Part shown: piece by piece, positions 1 through 12,290 of the stretch
Numbering within the stretch: position 1 is the stretch's first letter
How the letters are laid out: each line of letters opens with the position of its first letter
DNA from: Azolla caroliniana
Lineage: Eukaryota > Polypodiophyta
DNA: 64,000 nt
Reading direction: 5' to 3'
Assembly: GCA_043228905.1 (NCBI GenBank)
Contig: JBHGNT010000014.1
Coordinates: 19,840,001-19,904,000 of the forward strand
The notes under the pieces: model-generated
Told to the model about the DNA's origin: nothing
What the model saw: only the letters and a program-made list of their open reading frames with translations
The model's database searches: none
Program-made: the position numbers and the translations under genes

Positions 1-1176
1 TTGGGCTAATAAATAAGGTTGTCATTGTTTCTTTTTCAATGATTGCAAAGCATATAAAGCTTGAATATTTTCCATTCCAACCACAATTTCAACATCATTC
101 CAAATCAACCAATTGCCAACTTAGTAGTGTTCTCATCTTGGAAGGCTACACCTCGACAAGCCAAATTTTTAAATGTATGTTAGCTATGACAAGGTTATCA
201 ATTTTTACTTATACTCCATGTAAAAATATGTTTCATAAAGGTGTATTGATGAAACAAAGATGTGAATACAACTATGTAAAGTGCAGCCATGAATATTTTT
301 GGAGTGGCCAAAATTTTGACTGAGTTCTTTGAAAGGATAACATTCTTTTTGTCACACGATATAACATAATGCAAAATATTGCATTCACAACGTCAACAAC
401 TTCCTACACATTCAAACAGATAACACAAGCTTTGAATTAAACCACACGCCACACCAATTTGAAGGGAGCACTCAATAGACCACCACATTCTATGCAAGTA
501 ATCAACCCAAAGACAATAATGATTACATTGATTGATAAGCACATGCATTTTCAGATTGCATATCTGAATAAACCTAATTTGTGGCCTTTGGATCAATAAT
601 ATACCATTTTATTCATTAAGCTTGACCTAAGCTCTTGATCTCGATATTTTTGACAAGTAAAAACATCCATAGAAAGTCAAAACTCTTATGTTTTTTTCAA
701 TAAATCTTTCTTCTTCCTTGGGGTGCCATTAATCAAGAGGTGGTGAAAATTGCAGTTACATCAAATCAAGGATGAAAAAATATTAAGACATCATATCCCA
801 AAAAGACTACATCCATGATACAAATACATGGGAACCGGTGTTGGGGGAAAAACCTTATTCACATGACCTGAACGTGGAAGATATATATGTCCTTGAGGAG
901 CCTTGTAAATCATTTAAGACCAATAATTTAACACTGACAAACTCAAGTTCACACTGTTCAGCCAAATCCAACTTTTACACATCACAGTGCACCCCCCAAA
1001 TCAGCAGTCCTATGTTTACAGTGTTTGAGCTTGCAAATTTGTGCTAAAGCTACAACAATTGCCTCAAAGTTAATATTGAATCACAGCAAATGATAAACTG
1101 AACGTGCCCATTTAAACAAGGATGTCATTATCTTCATTGATAATTCCATTTCTCATAGTGCATATGTTGGGTTCTA
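1..1176. other. AT-rich flank, no gene seen
   Basis: No open reading frame here looks coding and no RNA gene was recognised. The part next to 1177 is expected to contain the 3' UTR of the minus-strand gene whose last codon is at 1177-1179. Confidence 0.5.
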
Positions 1177-3771
1177 TTACTTTTCTTTCCTAGATTCCTG
1201 AGATGAATCTTCCGAGGAGTCTTGAACAGAGGGCCTGGAATTATTCTGACCACTCATCATGTACCTGTAATACACCATTGAACTTAAGCCTTAACTCTTC
1301 ATCAAAACATGAAAATTACAAACATGAATGGAATAACGATCACAAGGTACTGAGAGATGAAATGAAAATGAATGCACATAGTAAATAAACAAACATTTTA
1401 CAAGTAATGTGAATACCTAATGAAAGTGGCCATTATGGAAGTCAGCAAATAGCGGGGAGATCCCTAAACTTGATGATGAACAAGATTGATAGATAAATAT
1501 TTTCATAGGCATATTTGATATCCATGGCCAATAATTATCTAGTCATCATTAGGACAGGCACATAAAGCCTTTATGTCCTCCTGTTTTGTTAAGCCATAGC
1601 CCATCATGATTCATGCATCAGATTTAAAGAATGTAATACTACTACTAATATGTCTTGAGACATTATTATAGCAAAGATCAAAGTTGAAAAACTGCAACTT
1701 TGACCATCCGAAAATGATAATGCAAAATTAGTTGCATACTCCAGGTTGTCCACACCTTTTTGTTCTGAAAGTTTAATAGTTGTTATAAATACCTATTGTC
1801 ACCTACATTTGTTGCAAGAGTTGGATGCTTAGTACATTGCTTTTACAAGTAATGTTGGAAATCAAATAGACCAATGGGAATCCATGGAGATTTCCATGAT
1901 AGACTTGGAAATCAAATAGACAATGGAATAATAATTATATCTCCAAGTTTGTTACACTCTGGATCTGTGACCCAGTTGGACCATTGTTTCCTGTTTCTTT
2001 CATGGCCTTGTTTCATGGTTTCCCCTTGGGAGAGCACAATTATTCACAAGCCTGGTCATTCTTCTTAGCCATCCCTTCCCCCAATCATAAATAAACTGCA
2101 TAATCATAAATCCTAGAATTCTCGAAAACTCCAAAACCAAGTTCACTGCTAAAAACCTTAAACTCATGCAAAGGTCAGATCAGTTGAACCAATCAAGTAT
2201 CTTGGTGGAGCAGCATGAAAAAAGTGGGCAATATGAGATCACCCGATATATGAAATTAGAATGGATGGCCTTCATTTACTATTCACATTCCTGAAATGAC
2301 TGATTCTTGCTTTCAAAGTTTCTGAGTTCTTGAAAAAAGCCAATAAATTGCATTAACCTACTGAGAGTCATACATAGATGCAGATTCGCAGGCTGAACCA
2401 ATGGCTAGATGTGAAGATACCAAAACATGAAGAATATATCCATGTTACACAAAACAGAAAAACAAATATCATAGGTTGTGCCAGCACTTGATTCTTAATG
2501 TCACAAGGTGAAACTGACCTTAAATTAGGAAAATTTAGGGAAATATGGAAGCCAATTTCCCTTATGTAAATGGTATAAATGAAACATGAGGTGGGTACGC
2601 GTATAGCCTTTAAAAATTAGTAAAAAGATGAACATGATCAACCAGGGATAGATTTACCTTTTATTTCTCGCAGGCCTCCAAATCAGTTGAGTATAGAGCA
2701 TTGTGATGAAGCAAGCAAGAATTGCACCATGATTTCTTCCCGAGTCCCGAATCTGATGAAGGGACTCTGGGAGTGAATTGGAGAACAGAAAGAAGGCCAA
2801 TCCACCCATCAAAGCAATTCCAGAAAGAAACTTCACCAACAAGAAGAGGTAGGAATCCTGACAAAAATGAAGAGGGATTGAAATGATGAACACGAAGTAG
2901 TTGAGTTTTAGGGAGATTGTTAATGCCGATATCCTCAACATCATACTCAGAAAATTAAAAGGGGTAGGTTAGAGAGGATTATTCTCCTCTCAAGGGAACC
3001 TGAGCCAAGGCATAATGAGACTGTCAGCACCTCCCTTATCATAGATCTAGCTAGACCTAAGATATCTACCTATACCATAACCATCCATCCAGATTGTGCG
3101 CTGTGGTGGCTAACATGTCTCTCTAGAGCCTTAATTCTACTTCATAATCCCAGTTATGCCAATGCTAGAAGACCTTGTGCTTACCTCCCCTTTCATATAT
3201 TGTCTGCCTTCCAAGCCATAGCCATCCCCCCAGATTATGTATCATCACATCTGCGTATATGTATGCTCATAACATAACGAATGATGTCTGTTATACGTAT
3301 GCTCATAAAATAGCATAACATACATGAGACGTGAGTGTTTAGGGTTGCAGTTAATAATCGCAACACAACATTTAGATGATGTGGGTTGTTAGGTTACACT
3401 TAATGATCATCATATAACATATAGATGATGTGGGTTCTCAGATCATGTGTATGCTCATAACATAACATAGATGATGTGTGATGATTTAGGGTTCCAGCAC
3501 TCACCGCAAGGTCACCATCGAGCCGAATGACAACATCAGGTTTGCCTGAGTAAGCGATATGAGAGAGGCCATTCCGAGGGTTGTAGAGGAGCCGATTCCC
3601 GCGGCCGTTCACGAGGGAGAAAGCATAGAGGTTGTTTAGTTTGTGGGCGACCATGATTGCCTCTAGGTCTAATCTGTTCTCATCCCATCCTCCAAGGGGG
3701 GCCTTGAACACGTGACAGGGTCCTTTCCCTCCGATGAACAACTCCACCTGCACATGCTTCGTGCCGCTCAT
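1177..3771 (-). CDS. Unrecognised small protein with two likely membrane segments
   Basis: Three exons read on the minus strand: 3771-3505, 2857-2658 and 1264-1177. All junctions are GT-AG, phases match (0, then 2), and the joined CDS is 555 nt (184 aa). The start is the ATG at 3771 (MSGTKHVQVEL). The frame is open further upstream but there it runs through a TCTCTG repeat, which I take as 5' UTR. Residues 1-89 are soluble-looking and mixed in charge. Residues about 90-118 (begins DSYLFLLVKFL) and 130-150 are hydrophobic and could cross a membrane twice, followed by a basic stretch (RPARNKR) and a Ser/Glu-rich tail. I do not recognise the family and assign no function. The 1.4-kb last intron is the weakest part of the model; the last exon rests on its exact phase fit. 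Confidence 0.6.
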
Positions 3772-3863
3772 GCTTCCTTTCTTCTTGCTTCCACCACTCT
3801 GATGTGAAGAAACTTGCCTTCTCTGTTTCAAGCTTTGAATCAATCGGATCCTGAAGGATCCAG

Positions 3864-3906
3864 CCTCTGTCTCTGTCTCTGTCTCTGTCTCTGTCTCTGT
3901 CTCTGA
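3864..3906. repeat. TCTCTG hexamer microsatellite in 5' UTR
   Basis: About seven tandem copies of a CTCTGT hexamer lie roughly 95 bp upstream of the ATG at 3771. Because the unit is a multiple of three it keeps the frame open and makes a Glu-Thr run in translation, which is why the longer start is not used. Confidence 0.8.
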
Positions 3907-3971
3907 GAGCGTGTATAATGATGGATGGGTCCCTGTGTTGTTGAATATTTTCTCAGAATACATACATACCC

Positions 3972-5270
3972 CACTATATTATTAACTATAAGAAAGGGGT
4001 GTAGTTATCTTTCATGGCATAGTACTATGTACTATGAACCATACGAACCATTCTTTCATTCGAACATTCGCGTATGGTAAACACCATACTTTTGTATCCA
4101 TTTTTATTATAAGGTAAAAAAAAATTCAAGGTAAGAAAGTTAAGGTAAAAAGTGTAAAAAACAAAACATACGAATGTTTTGATAACATACTCCATTCGTT
4201 TGCATTCGTATGAAAGGGAATATTTGCCCATGCATTCGAGTATATTACGTATTATGTTTCATGGTATGAAAACATGAGAGAAACCAGTTGGGCAATTTAC
4301 AAACACAAACCTCCTATAAACAAGATGCCTCATTGGTTGTTGTTTAATGTTATAAACAAACCATCGGCTATACTTTAATCGCGCTTCTGAATGGTGCGTA
4401 CGCATGCTCTCGAGAGTAGTAGTCCTTGACCTCCTCTTGTCCGTTTTTCCCCTTGTATATAGCATGGGAGGGCTACTTGATACAAATCGATGGATGTTTT
4501 CAAAGCCCTTTTGTTTCACGCTTCAATTGGTATGAGCTTCATCTTAGGGCAAGCCCTCACGAGAAAGGGTCGCCACACATCTAGCAATATGACCTCCAAG
4601 AGCCCTCTTGAAACATGCATGCGCAGGTGCACCCAAGGATCTAGATGAATTAAGAGAAACCATGTAGGATGATCCCTTCTTGAAAAAATTACTTTTATGT
4701 GGCACATGTATCACCATCAATAGGATCAAGAGAAGATGGATTTCACCATTATATAAGGAGCCATCAATCACTATAATAAGATAGAGTAGGATGACCGTGT
4801 ACTAAGGCTAAGTGGGAAAACATTGTGGTGGGGAGGGGAGGTTACTTCCTCCTAATTTTGGCAATTGGCTACTAGCATTGTGGACCCATTGTATCTTATT
4901 GGAGTCAAAATAATTTTGGCAATGTTATGCTAAACAATGATCAGTATATCTTATCAAAGATATTTGAAGACCCACTTGATAAGTTGTACAACAAACCAAA
5001 GCCCACTAAAGTTTGATCAAATGAAATTACCCAAAAAATTTACAATGACTTTTGTATGTTTTTCTAAATTTGCCGCCTTAGTAAAAAGTTCCAATCACCA
5101 ACAGCACCAACAAAGTTCCATGACAACATAACTTGCATCATATATAAGGACAACACAAATACTACTTGACAATTGTGACTCATACCCTTGAATGAGAAAT
5201 CGGTACATAAATATAAGAAATATACATAAAGGAATTATACCAGAGCTGCAATTTAATAGGATCCCAAATA
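3972..5270. other. Intergenic, no gene seen
   Basis: AT-rich sequence between the small unknown gene and the 3' end of the NPF gene. Only short non-conserved open frames occur. The right end is expected to be NPF 3' UTR. Confidence 0.5.
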
Positions 5271-5274
5271 CAAC

Positions 5275-5322
5275 TTTTCACTCAGATACTTCATTTCATC
5301 ATCTGAAGTATCTGAGTGAAAA
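5275..5322 (-). other. Perfect 19-bp hairpin just after the NPF stop codon
   Basis: The arms at 5275-5293 and 5304-5322 are exact reverse complements (19 of 19 bp) around a 10-nt loop (TTTCATCATC on the plus strand). The hairpin begins two bases after the NPF stop codon (5325-5327), so it would form in the 3' UTR. The sequence is plainly visible; any role in mRNA stability, small-RNA production or polyadenylation is inference. Confidence 0.9.
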
Positions 5323-5324
5323 TT

Positions 5325-7631
5325 CTAGCCATCTTGTTGATTCTCAGGAACATTGAATTTCTTCACTGATGGCTTATATCTGTACCAATGTGCACAAATG
5401 AGGTATATGAGAAAATTGGCAACGCTGAGACCAGCCAATAGCCAGTAAAAATAGTAGAGTTTGCTCCGATTCAAGTTGTCTGAAATCCACGTCTCATTCC
5501 CATCATGCCCAGTGGCATCATTGATAACAGTTACCAAAAAAGTGCTCAAAAAATGGCCTACAGCAATAGTGCTCAAGTACAAGGCCGTACCAAGGCTCCG
5601 CATATTGTCGGGAACTTCATTGTAGAAGAATTCAAGTTGACCAATCTGGGTGAAGATTTCAGTGCTGCCACGAAAAAAGTATTGCGGCACAAGCCAGAAA
5701 ATACTCATTGGTATTGTCACATCGGGCTGATCAAGTAAATCATAAGCTTCAGCTACATGAATTCTCTTCAATTCAACCAATCCAGCAACTAGCATCGCAA
5801 GTATAGAAAAAACTATCCCAGTTCCAATCCTTTGTAATGTGGTGATTCCACACTCATGGCCCGTTACCCTCCTCATGATTGGCACAAAAAAACGATCATA
5901 GAGTGGGAGAATGAGAAGCACATTGATCAGCTCAAAGACTGATAATGATGCTGGTGGAAAGTTAAAACTCCCCACAATATGTCCATTCAATGTTGCTCCT
6001 TCGAGCACAGAGAATGTCTCCATTTGTGTTAATGCAGTCCATACAAATGCCGTGCTTGCCCATATCGGAAGCATCCTTAGTAGTATCTTCACCTCCTCAA
6101 CTTGAGTCACAGGACATACATACCACCTACTGGCAAAAGCCTTTTCTTTACCAGATATAACCGCAGCTTTGTCCAGGCACCTGAAAAAAGATTCAGATCC
6201 TATGACTACACAAAATTGAGCTGGAAGAAACGAATTACAGAAGAGTAATGAAAAGAAACAGTATTCTCTCATGAAAATACTCCCGTCTAAGTTAGATATT
6301 ACAACTCATTCTTAAGAACAATAAGGCAAAAGAATAATATTCATTGTAATGAAAAATACTGACATTTAAGTTGGACTCTATGTAGCTTATTACAAACCAT
6401 TAGTTATTGTCCATTCTGAAAGAGTATTTTTTATAATAAAAAAGATTCCATCTAAGTTAGATTCTACATAAGATATTAGAAACCATTAACTACTACTGAA
6501 TTCTTTATGAATAGATGCATCATGTACGTAAGATTCTATGTAAGATATCACGACTCATAAGAAAATTCAGACAAATTCAAATTCTATACCTGAACTGATG
6601 AGTGTGAGGAAGCCTTTTGACTGGTGTGTGTCCAACATCTCCACTGACCTCTTCTTCATACAATAAGTCCTTGCTTACTGGAGGAGAAACCATATGTTTC
6701 CTGGAGGCTGCAACCAGCACCTGTGCAATACGTGTAAGAGGACTGCCAGAGGGTAGCTTGTATCGATAAAGAGCTGACCCAGCAAAGAAGACAACAATAG
6801 CTATCGCCATAAGGGCTGCCGGTATGCCAAACCCCCAGCCAAAGCCAACATTATCTTGAATGTAGACAAATACCGTTACAGAAACAAGTGAGCCAATAGA
6901 AATGATAAAATAGAACCAATTGAAAAAAGATGGCATATGCTTCCATTCTTTAGCATCATGCTCATCAAATTGATCTGCTCCAAAGGAGGAAACATTTGGT
7001 TTGATACCACCGTTCCCAAGAGCAATGAGGTACAAAGCAATGTAATGTACAACTAGCTGGACACCATGAGCAGCAATACAATTCGATCTTGATGAATCAC
7101 AAGCAGGTGGGCGTAATGACGGGAGTGAAGCTGAGAGTGTTAAGATGACCATTCCCTACAAATTCAGACACATTCAGTGTATCTATGCAGATCCAGCAGC
7201 TTGAAGTCAACATTTTATGAGTTGCTAAGACTTACAATCAATTGAACTATAGCAAAAGCAAAGATTGCCCAGAAACGGCCCATGTAAGAATCAGCCATAA
7301 AACCACCTAAAAATGGTGTAAGATACAGTGTTCCCACAAAATTTGAGACCATGTTTGCAGCAATTGGTTTGCTGAGGTTCAATTCGTTAACAAAGTATGT
7401 CACTAGATTACGCTGAAGCCCCAACGATGCCATTCTTTCACATATCTCTGTCCCTGGGGAAATACAAGGAGATAGTCATCGATACAATCAGATAATATTT
7501 TTAAAGTTAGAATACAATAATTTACCAAAAATAAGGGGTGCCGCTCTCCAGCCTCCTGTCTTAGCCCTCAGAGCTATTCTTCCTCTTCTGTCCACAGAAC
7601 CATCGCCTACCCATAGCTGACCATCTTCCAT
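5325..7631 (-). CDS. NPF (NRT1/PTR) family proton-coupled transporter
   Basis: Four minus-strand exons (7631-7526, 7453-7236, 7155-6590, 6180-5325), all GT-AG, give 1746 nt (581 aa), within the usual size of plant NRT1/PTR proteins. These are 12-helix membrane carriers that move nitrate, peptides, hormones or glucosinolates with protons. The start is ATG 7631 (MEDGQLWVGDGSVDRRGR), matching the short hydrophilic N terminus of the family. The EICER sequence at the exon 1/2 join fits the ExxER motif of helix 1 linked to proton coupling. FVGTLYLTPFLGGFMADSYMGR and ALGNGGIKPNVSSFGADQFDE are hallmark family segments (quoted parts lie in exons 2 and 3). The central loop is around exon 3/4 and the C-terminal half is in exon 4. 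The substrate cannot be read from sequence. A perfect hairpin follows the stop codon. Confidence 0.93.
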
Positions 7632-8890
7632 GTCTATTTGTGTAGTTCTACCCTGGTGGAATACAGGTACAAGATGATTTGCTCTGTATGATAGCCAGAC
7701 TATAATTATTGAAAAAGTTTTGATTTTTTGTCACTAACAATACACAAACTTAAACATCTAAATATGGTGGGTGTACGAACTTTGTCACTGGACTCCTATT
7801 TCAGATGTTAACCTTGTCTCTGATCTGGTCAAGCATGACCATATTACTATCATGCACCTTTGAAAGTCAATCAATGTTTCAAAAAATCTATCTCTCTGTG
7901 GCCGTTTGCAAATTGCCATTTTAAGATTTTCAGGAAAAAGGACAGATTCTCTATATTTAATGCAATAGAAACTGACAGAATGGACCTAACATTTGGATGA
8001 AATTTTGCCTAAGCACAATAATCAGCAGTTGAAATGAAATAAACTTGAGGGAGGCTACCCATGGATAGTGATTATCCAGAGAAATGTAATTGATGTATGT
8101 GCTATAAGAAGTACAGCCAAGAGCACAAGAAATAACTAAATGAGCTGCAGAATGTCCCATGAGTCAACAACGTTGGACCACCCAACCATCCCTGTTCAGA
8201 AAGCTCTTTAAAAATAGAGTCCTCCCTAAGTACTCGAAATCTCAATCTGAAGCATATAAAAATACAATATAAATGATCCATTTGCTTGCTTAGGAATCCT
8301 GGCTTAAGCATTCCTCCAAAGTTAATCATAACCCAAGGTTTTCCTATTAGAAAACATATTATTCTTTTGATTGGCATTCACATCATTGCTATTAAATCAA
8401 TATGTAGTGGGTTGTGATTTCAATATATATAGCTCTGAATCTTAGCACAACATTTTGCAATCTATTTTATTGCTGTCCATGAGAAAAACATTCTACAGCT
8501 AGTTTTTCACATAAATGATAATTAACCTTCCAGTTGTTCCAGAGAAGGATCACGTAAATCTTCATTATCTGCTTGAACAACATGATCCTAATACCCGTAC
8601 TCAAAAGCTAAATTAAGAGCTTTGTCACACTACACAGCCTCTTATATCAAATCCAACGCCCTGATTATCAAGTGTAAAACAGAGATTTTGTATGACTTGA
8701 CATTAACAGGCATGCATTTCCTTTAGAAAAGCCTGCAATGCAGAAAGGTGATTTCCATCAATGGATTTGCCTTGAGTATTTTTGCACTGAGTATTTTTCC
8801 TAAAAGAGCATTCCAATCAATTTGGCCATGTATTTTCCATTTTTGAGCAATCTATGTATTGCCTTGCACCTTACATATATCAGGCGTACG
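7632..8890. other. Upstream region of the NPF gene, no gene seen
   Basis: Non-coding flank 5' of the NPF start. Possible untranslated first exon or promoter, but no motif cluster stands out and the short open frames lack codon structure. Confidence 0.45.
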
Positions 8891-8927
8891 ATGTTCCTCA
8901 AAGAAATTTCAACAAAGGATTGCACAT

Positions 8928-9182
8928 ATTTACACACACACTACATGTATACACTATACATATGTACATACACATGTATACACTGTACATATGTACATAC
9001 ACATACACATACATGAAAATACACATACACACATCAACATAGATGCACACATACATACAGTAGCACATATATATACACACAAAAGTCAAAGACGCGTATA
9101 TACATATACACTTGAACATACACACGTGTACACATAGACGGTCGAGACGTACACAAGTGTATATATACGTATATATATGCAC
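8928..9182. repeat. CA/TA-rich purine-pyrimidine alternating microsatellite
   Basis: About 250 bp of imperfect CA and TA dinucleotides (ACACAC, TATATA, CATACA). The open frames on both strands here consist of His/Thr/Tyr or Cys/Val/Tyr runs produced by the repeat and are not genes. Confidence 0.85.
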
Positions 9183-9600
9183 ATACTAGACGAGGGTGCT
9201 TCAGTTCGGCCATTCATTATGTTGAGCTTCTTCGGTTTCGGTTTCGGTTTCGGAAACCATTGACATGTACGCTATTCCGATTCAACAATAAAAGAGAGAA
9301 AGAGCGTTTCTCAGCTATACACTCACTGGAGGGGGGAGATGATCGTCCTGATCTAGTTGCTCGTACATCCCCGAGACTCAGAATCCTTCTTCTTCTTCTG
9401 ATTCGCCTGCCCTTTTGCTTTCTGCGCCTCCGAGCTGCGGCGCCATATCCGGAATGGTTTCTAAACTCTGCAAGGTAGTAGTAGAATCGGATTCGAACTC
9501 TGCTCTTGGGTGGGTCTCTTTGCATTTTTCAGCAGAACAGCTTTTTTCTGACTATGTGCAATGAATGTAATGTAATGTGGTTGCTCTCGGAAACATAAGA
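9183..9600. other. Spacer with short GGTTTC repeats, no gene seen
   Basis: Contains a short GGTTTC run near 9233-9252 and a low-complexity CTT stretch near 9385. Overlapping open frames on both strands are Arg/Ser-rich and probably spurious. Confidence 0.4.
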
Positions 9601-9624
9601 CACATCTAATATCGGCTTACTGCT

Positions 9625-9785
9625 ATATGAACCGGTTTAGGAACTATTTTAGCCCTAAACGGTTCAGTTCTGCCTTGAACACCGCCAAACCAACCTCAAA
9701 CCGGTTTAGGAGGCTCAATCTTGAACCGAGCCCAACCAAACCGCCAAACCATTTTAAAATGGTTTACTGACGCGGTTCAAGCTTG
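9625..9785. repeat. AACC/GGTT motif cluster (left)
   Basis: Dense repeated AACCGG, GGTTTAGG, AAACGG, CCAAACC and related motifs. A similar cluster lies at 11925-12290 and a short one near 30047-30094. Such motif blocks can be subterminal regions of DNA transposons, but no terminal inverted repeat was found. Confidence 0.5.
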
Positions 9786-10600
9786 AGTTGAGTCATTGCC
9801 AACTCCTTTTACTATGCATTACTTTGTTTACTCTCACGGTTCACCCATAAAGAGCCTTTCAAAACATTATCGTCGTTTATCAAACGCATGGCCTTGAAGT
9901 TGCGACATTAGAGGAATCATCGCACCATCATCACATAGGTTTTGTGTGATTCAAGCATGTTCACCTTTTGCAACAAAAGCTAATCGTCTTGGATTGCTTT
10001 TGAAGACGTTGTTCTGTCATTCGCATCAAATGGATGGATGGATGGACGACTCACGAGTGTCAAGATTTATGGATATGATTAGATGAGTGGGAGATTGCAT
10101 AGATAGAGGAGTGAATAAGGAAGGGATCATACAATAGGATGCACCAAAGGTAAAGTGAATGGATGAGTGCATGCACAAATGAGCGAATAGACTAATGAGA
10201 GGATAGATCGATGAAAGCGCAAACGAGCAAAAGTGTAAAGGACAATCGACTTCAATTGGAAAATATGAGATACTACATATATATTTGGCCAGCATATAAC
10301 AATTGTTTAGCTTACATGGGATCACCATCATTCTCCAACGTCTAATTGGTTAACTTTTCAAGGAAAACCACGTAGACACGAAGATTGTGGCTTTGGAAAA
10401 CCAAATGCTCTATTTCCACTCATATAGCGATCACAATGAAGGAAGATTGGATGGTGGTCATGATTGAGGAAGAGAAGACGAGTTTAATCGACATGGCCAA
10501 CATGTGATGTTGTGAGGCTTACACTTCCATCTTTGGAGATTGCGATGTTCATGTCAATGGATTGTATCAAAAAGTGTTTTTCTGGTCAATCACCCAACGG

Positions 10601-10892
10601 GAGAGTGGCTTGGGAATAGAGGCGGCATGAGTGGTTGCAAGGCATGTAGTGTGAGCTTGGAGGACATCGCTCATTGTTTGTGGTGCTGCCCACGAGCGCA
10701 AGAAATTTAGTTGAGGAGCTTAAGAATCTTGGCTCGGTTCGGGGTCGAGAGTGGCTTGGGAATAGAGGCGGCATGAGTGGTTGCGAGGCTTGTAGTGCGA
10801 GCTTGGAGGACATTGCTCATTGTTTGTGGTGATGCCCATGAGCACAAGAAATTTGGCTGAGGAGCTTAAGAATCTTGGCTCGGTTTGGGGTT
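10601..10892 (+). repeat. Tandem duplication, about 146-bp unit
   Basis: Two imperfect copies (10601-10746, 10747-10892) both begin GAGAGTGGCTTGGGAATAGA and carry the LINE zinc-binding region. They differ by scattered point changes, so the duplication is not recent. Confidence 0.8.
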
Positions 10893-11324
10893 GAGGTTCA
10901 TGTATCGAGCGCAACATTCACTTGGTTGGCCACTGAATCGGCTTCGTGGTTTCAAGGGTGGAATGGAAATAGTCCTTTAAAGGTGATGCAAGGATCTGTG
11001 CAACCAGCGCAAGGAGGTTCATTCGTCTTACAATAATGCTACGTGGACATATGGTTATTAGTGGTCAGCCTTACGGTCTGGCAAGTGTGGGTATCTAGGT
11101 GCAAGGAGGACTTTGCAGGTAAGCGAACCCCACCGGCTGAGAATTTAATGATGATATTGTTTAATCTTATATCTACGTTACGAGGAGAGTTTGAAAGTCT
11201 TCAAGGGCCCTCAGACGCAAGTGAAGAAACTAGAGTTCTTTTCCTTCTGAAATGGAGCAGTTCGTCGATGCTGCAAATGGTGAATGGTAAAGCGAAATGG
11301 AATTATCAACCACCACGGTGGTTG

Positions 11325-11530
11325 TTCCCCCCGAGTGTACCTAACATCTAGATGGGTGCTATCATGAGAAGTGAATGGAGGACATCTATGCTGAATTCTG
11401 TTTGTAGAGTATGCATTTGGGTAATGTTTCCCCCCGAGTGTACCTAACATCTAGATGGGTGTTGTCATGAGAAGTGAATGGAGGACATCTATGCTGAATT
11501 CTGTTTGTAGAGTATGCATTCGGGTAATGT
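11325..11530 (+). repeat. Tandem duplication, 103-bp unit
   Basis: Two near-identical copies offset by 103 bp (CCCCGAGTGTACCTAACATC occurs at both starts). It lies in the 3' part of LINE copy A, just before its A-rich tail. Confidence 0.85.
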
Positions 11531-11924
11531 TATGCGCATCGAATGATGTGGTGTTTTGGAGTTGTTCTTTTGTTGTTTCATCCACGCATATTATTTTCTT
11601 TTGACATGCAAGATGGCTTGTAAGATATGAGTTGTAAATTATCCCTTGTACATTGCCTTAACTAATGGAAGTAGTTTTTTTTTTGGAAAAATAAAAAAAA
11701 GTGAATCATGATGGTAATATATTAATCTTTCGCAAATTTGAATAAATTGTCAAATGTCATAATTGAGCTTAAAGGGGCGTATTGACTTATCAAGCTCCAC
11801 TACACACTTGAAGGAGGTTCGTATAAGTGTCTTCGACAAATCAAGAATTCCAATATTGTTCGAGGGTTACATGGGCTAGTTCTACTAATTGATTGTTGAT
11901 TTCAAGTAACAATCGGCAATGGTT

Positions 11925-12290
11925 CGATTTGAACCGAACCGCGACTTAACGATTTAAACGGTTAGGTTCAATTTGGGTAAAACGGTTTGATGGTTTAGGA
12001 TTGCCACTTAATTGTTATTTTTTTAAACAACCTTTCCATTTTTAAGCCTGATTCTAACATTTTCGAGGAAATCCGAAATGTCTTGAAATTTAAAATTTTG
12101 AAATAATGAGCAATTTTAAAATTTTGAATTTTGACCTAATGTGAAAACAAAAACTGAACCACAAAACCGCGGTTTTAATGGTTTCGATTTTTTCTAACGG
12201 TTTCATGGTTCGGTTCGATTTGGTTCAAGTTTCGATAATTTTAAACAGTTCGGTTTTGACCCTCTTGAGCCAAACCAAACCATTGTTGAT
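11925..12290. repeat. AACC/GGTT motif cluster (right)
   Basis: Repeated GAACCG, GGTTCG, AAACGG and GGTTTCGA words, resembling the cluster at 9625-9785 and lying on the other side of LINE copy A. The pair could be the two ends of one 2.7-kb element, or independent copies. Confidence 0.5.

Larger units (their letters stand above)
10590..11701 (+). mobile_element. Decayed LINE 3' part (copy A)
   Basis: Plus-strand fragments of the C-terminal region of a LINE polyprotein. Near 10650 a zinc-binding motif of the reverse-transcriptase C-terminal type is visible (EDIAHCLWCCPRAQEI). At 11043-11351 a frame contains VWQVWVSRCKEDF and FLLKWSSSSM, which match copy B near 31600-31800. It ends in an A-rich tail after CTAATGGAAGTAG (11660-11701), the same 3' end as copy B. 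The copy is broken by stops and contains two internal tandem duplications. The 5' limit is uncertain. Confidence 0.65.

Noticed and set aside
8822-9182. Overlapping 60-94 aa frames on both strands
   Set aside because: All are translations of the CA/TA repeat.
9217-9525. 102-aa Arg-rich minus-strand frame
   Set aside because: Low complexity, matched by an equally open plus-strand frame, with no motif or splice context.
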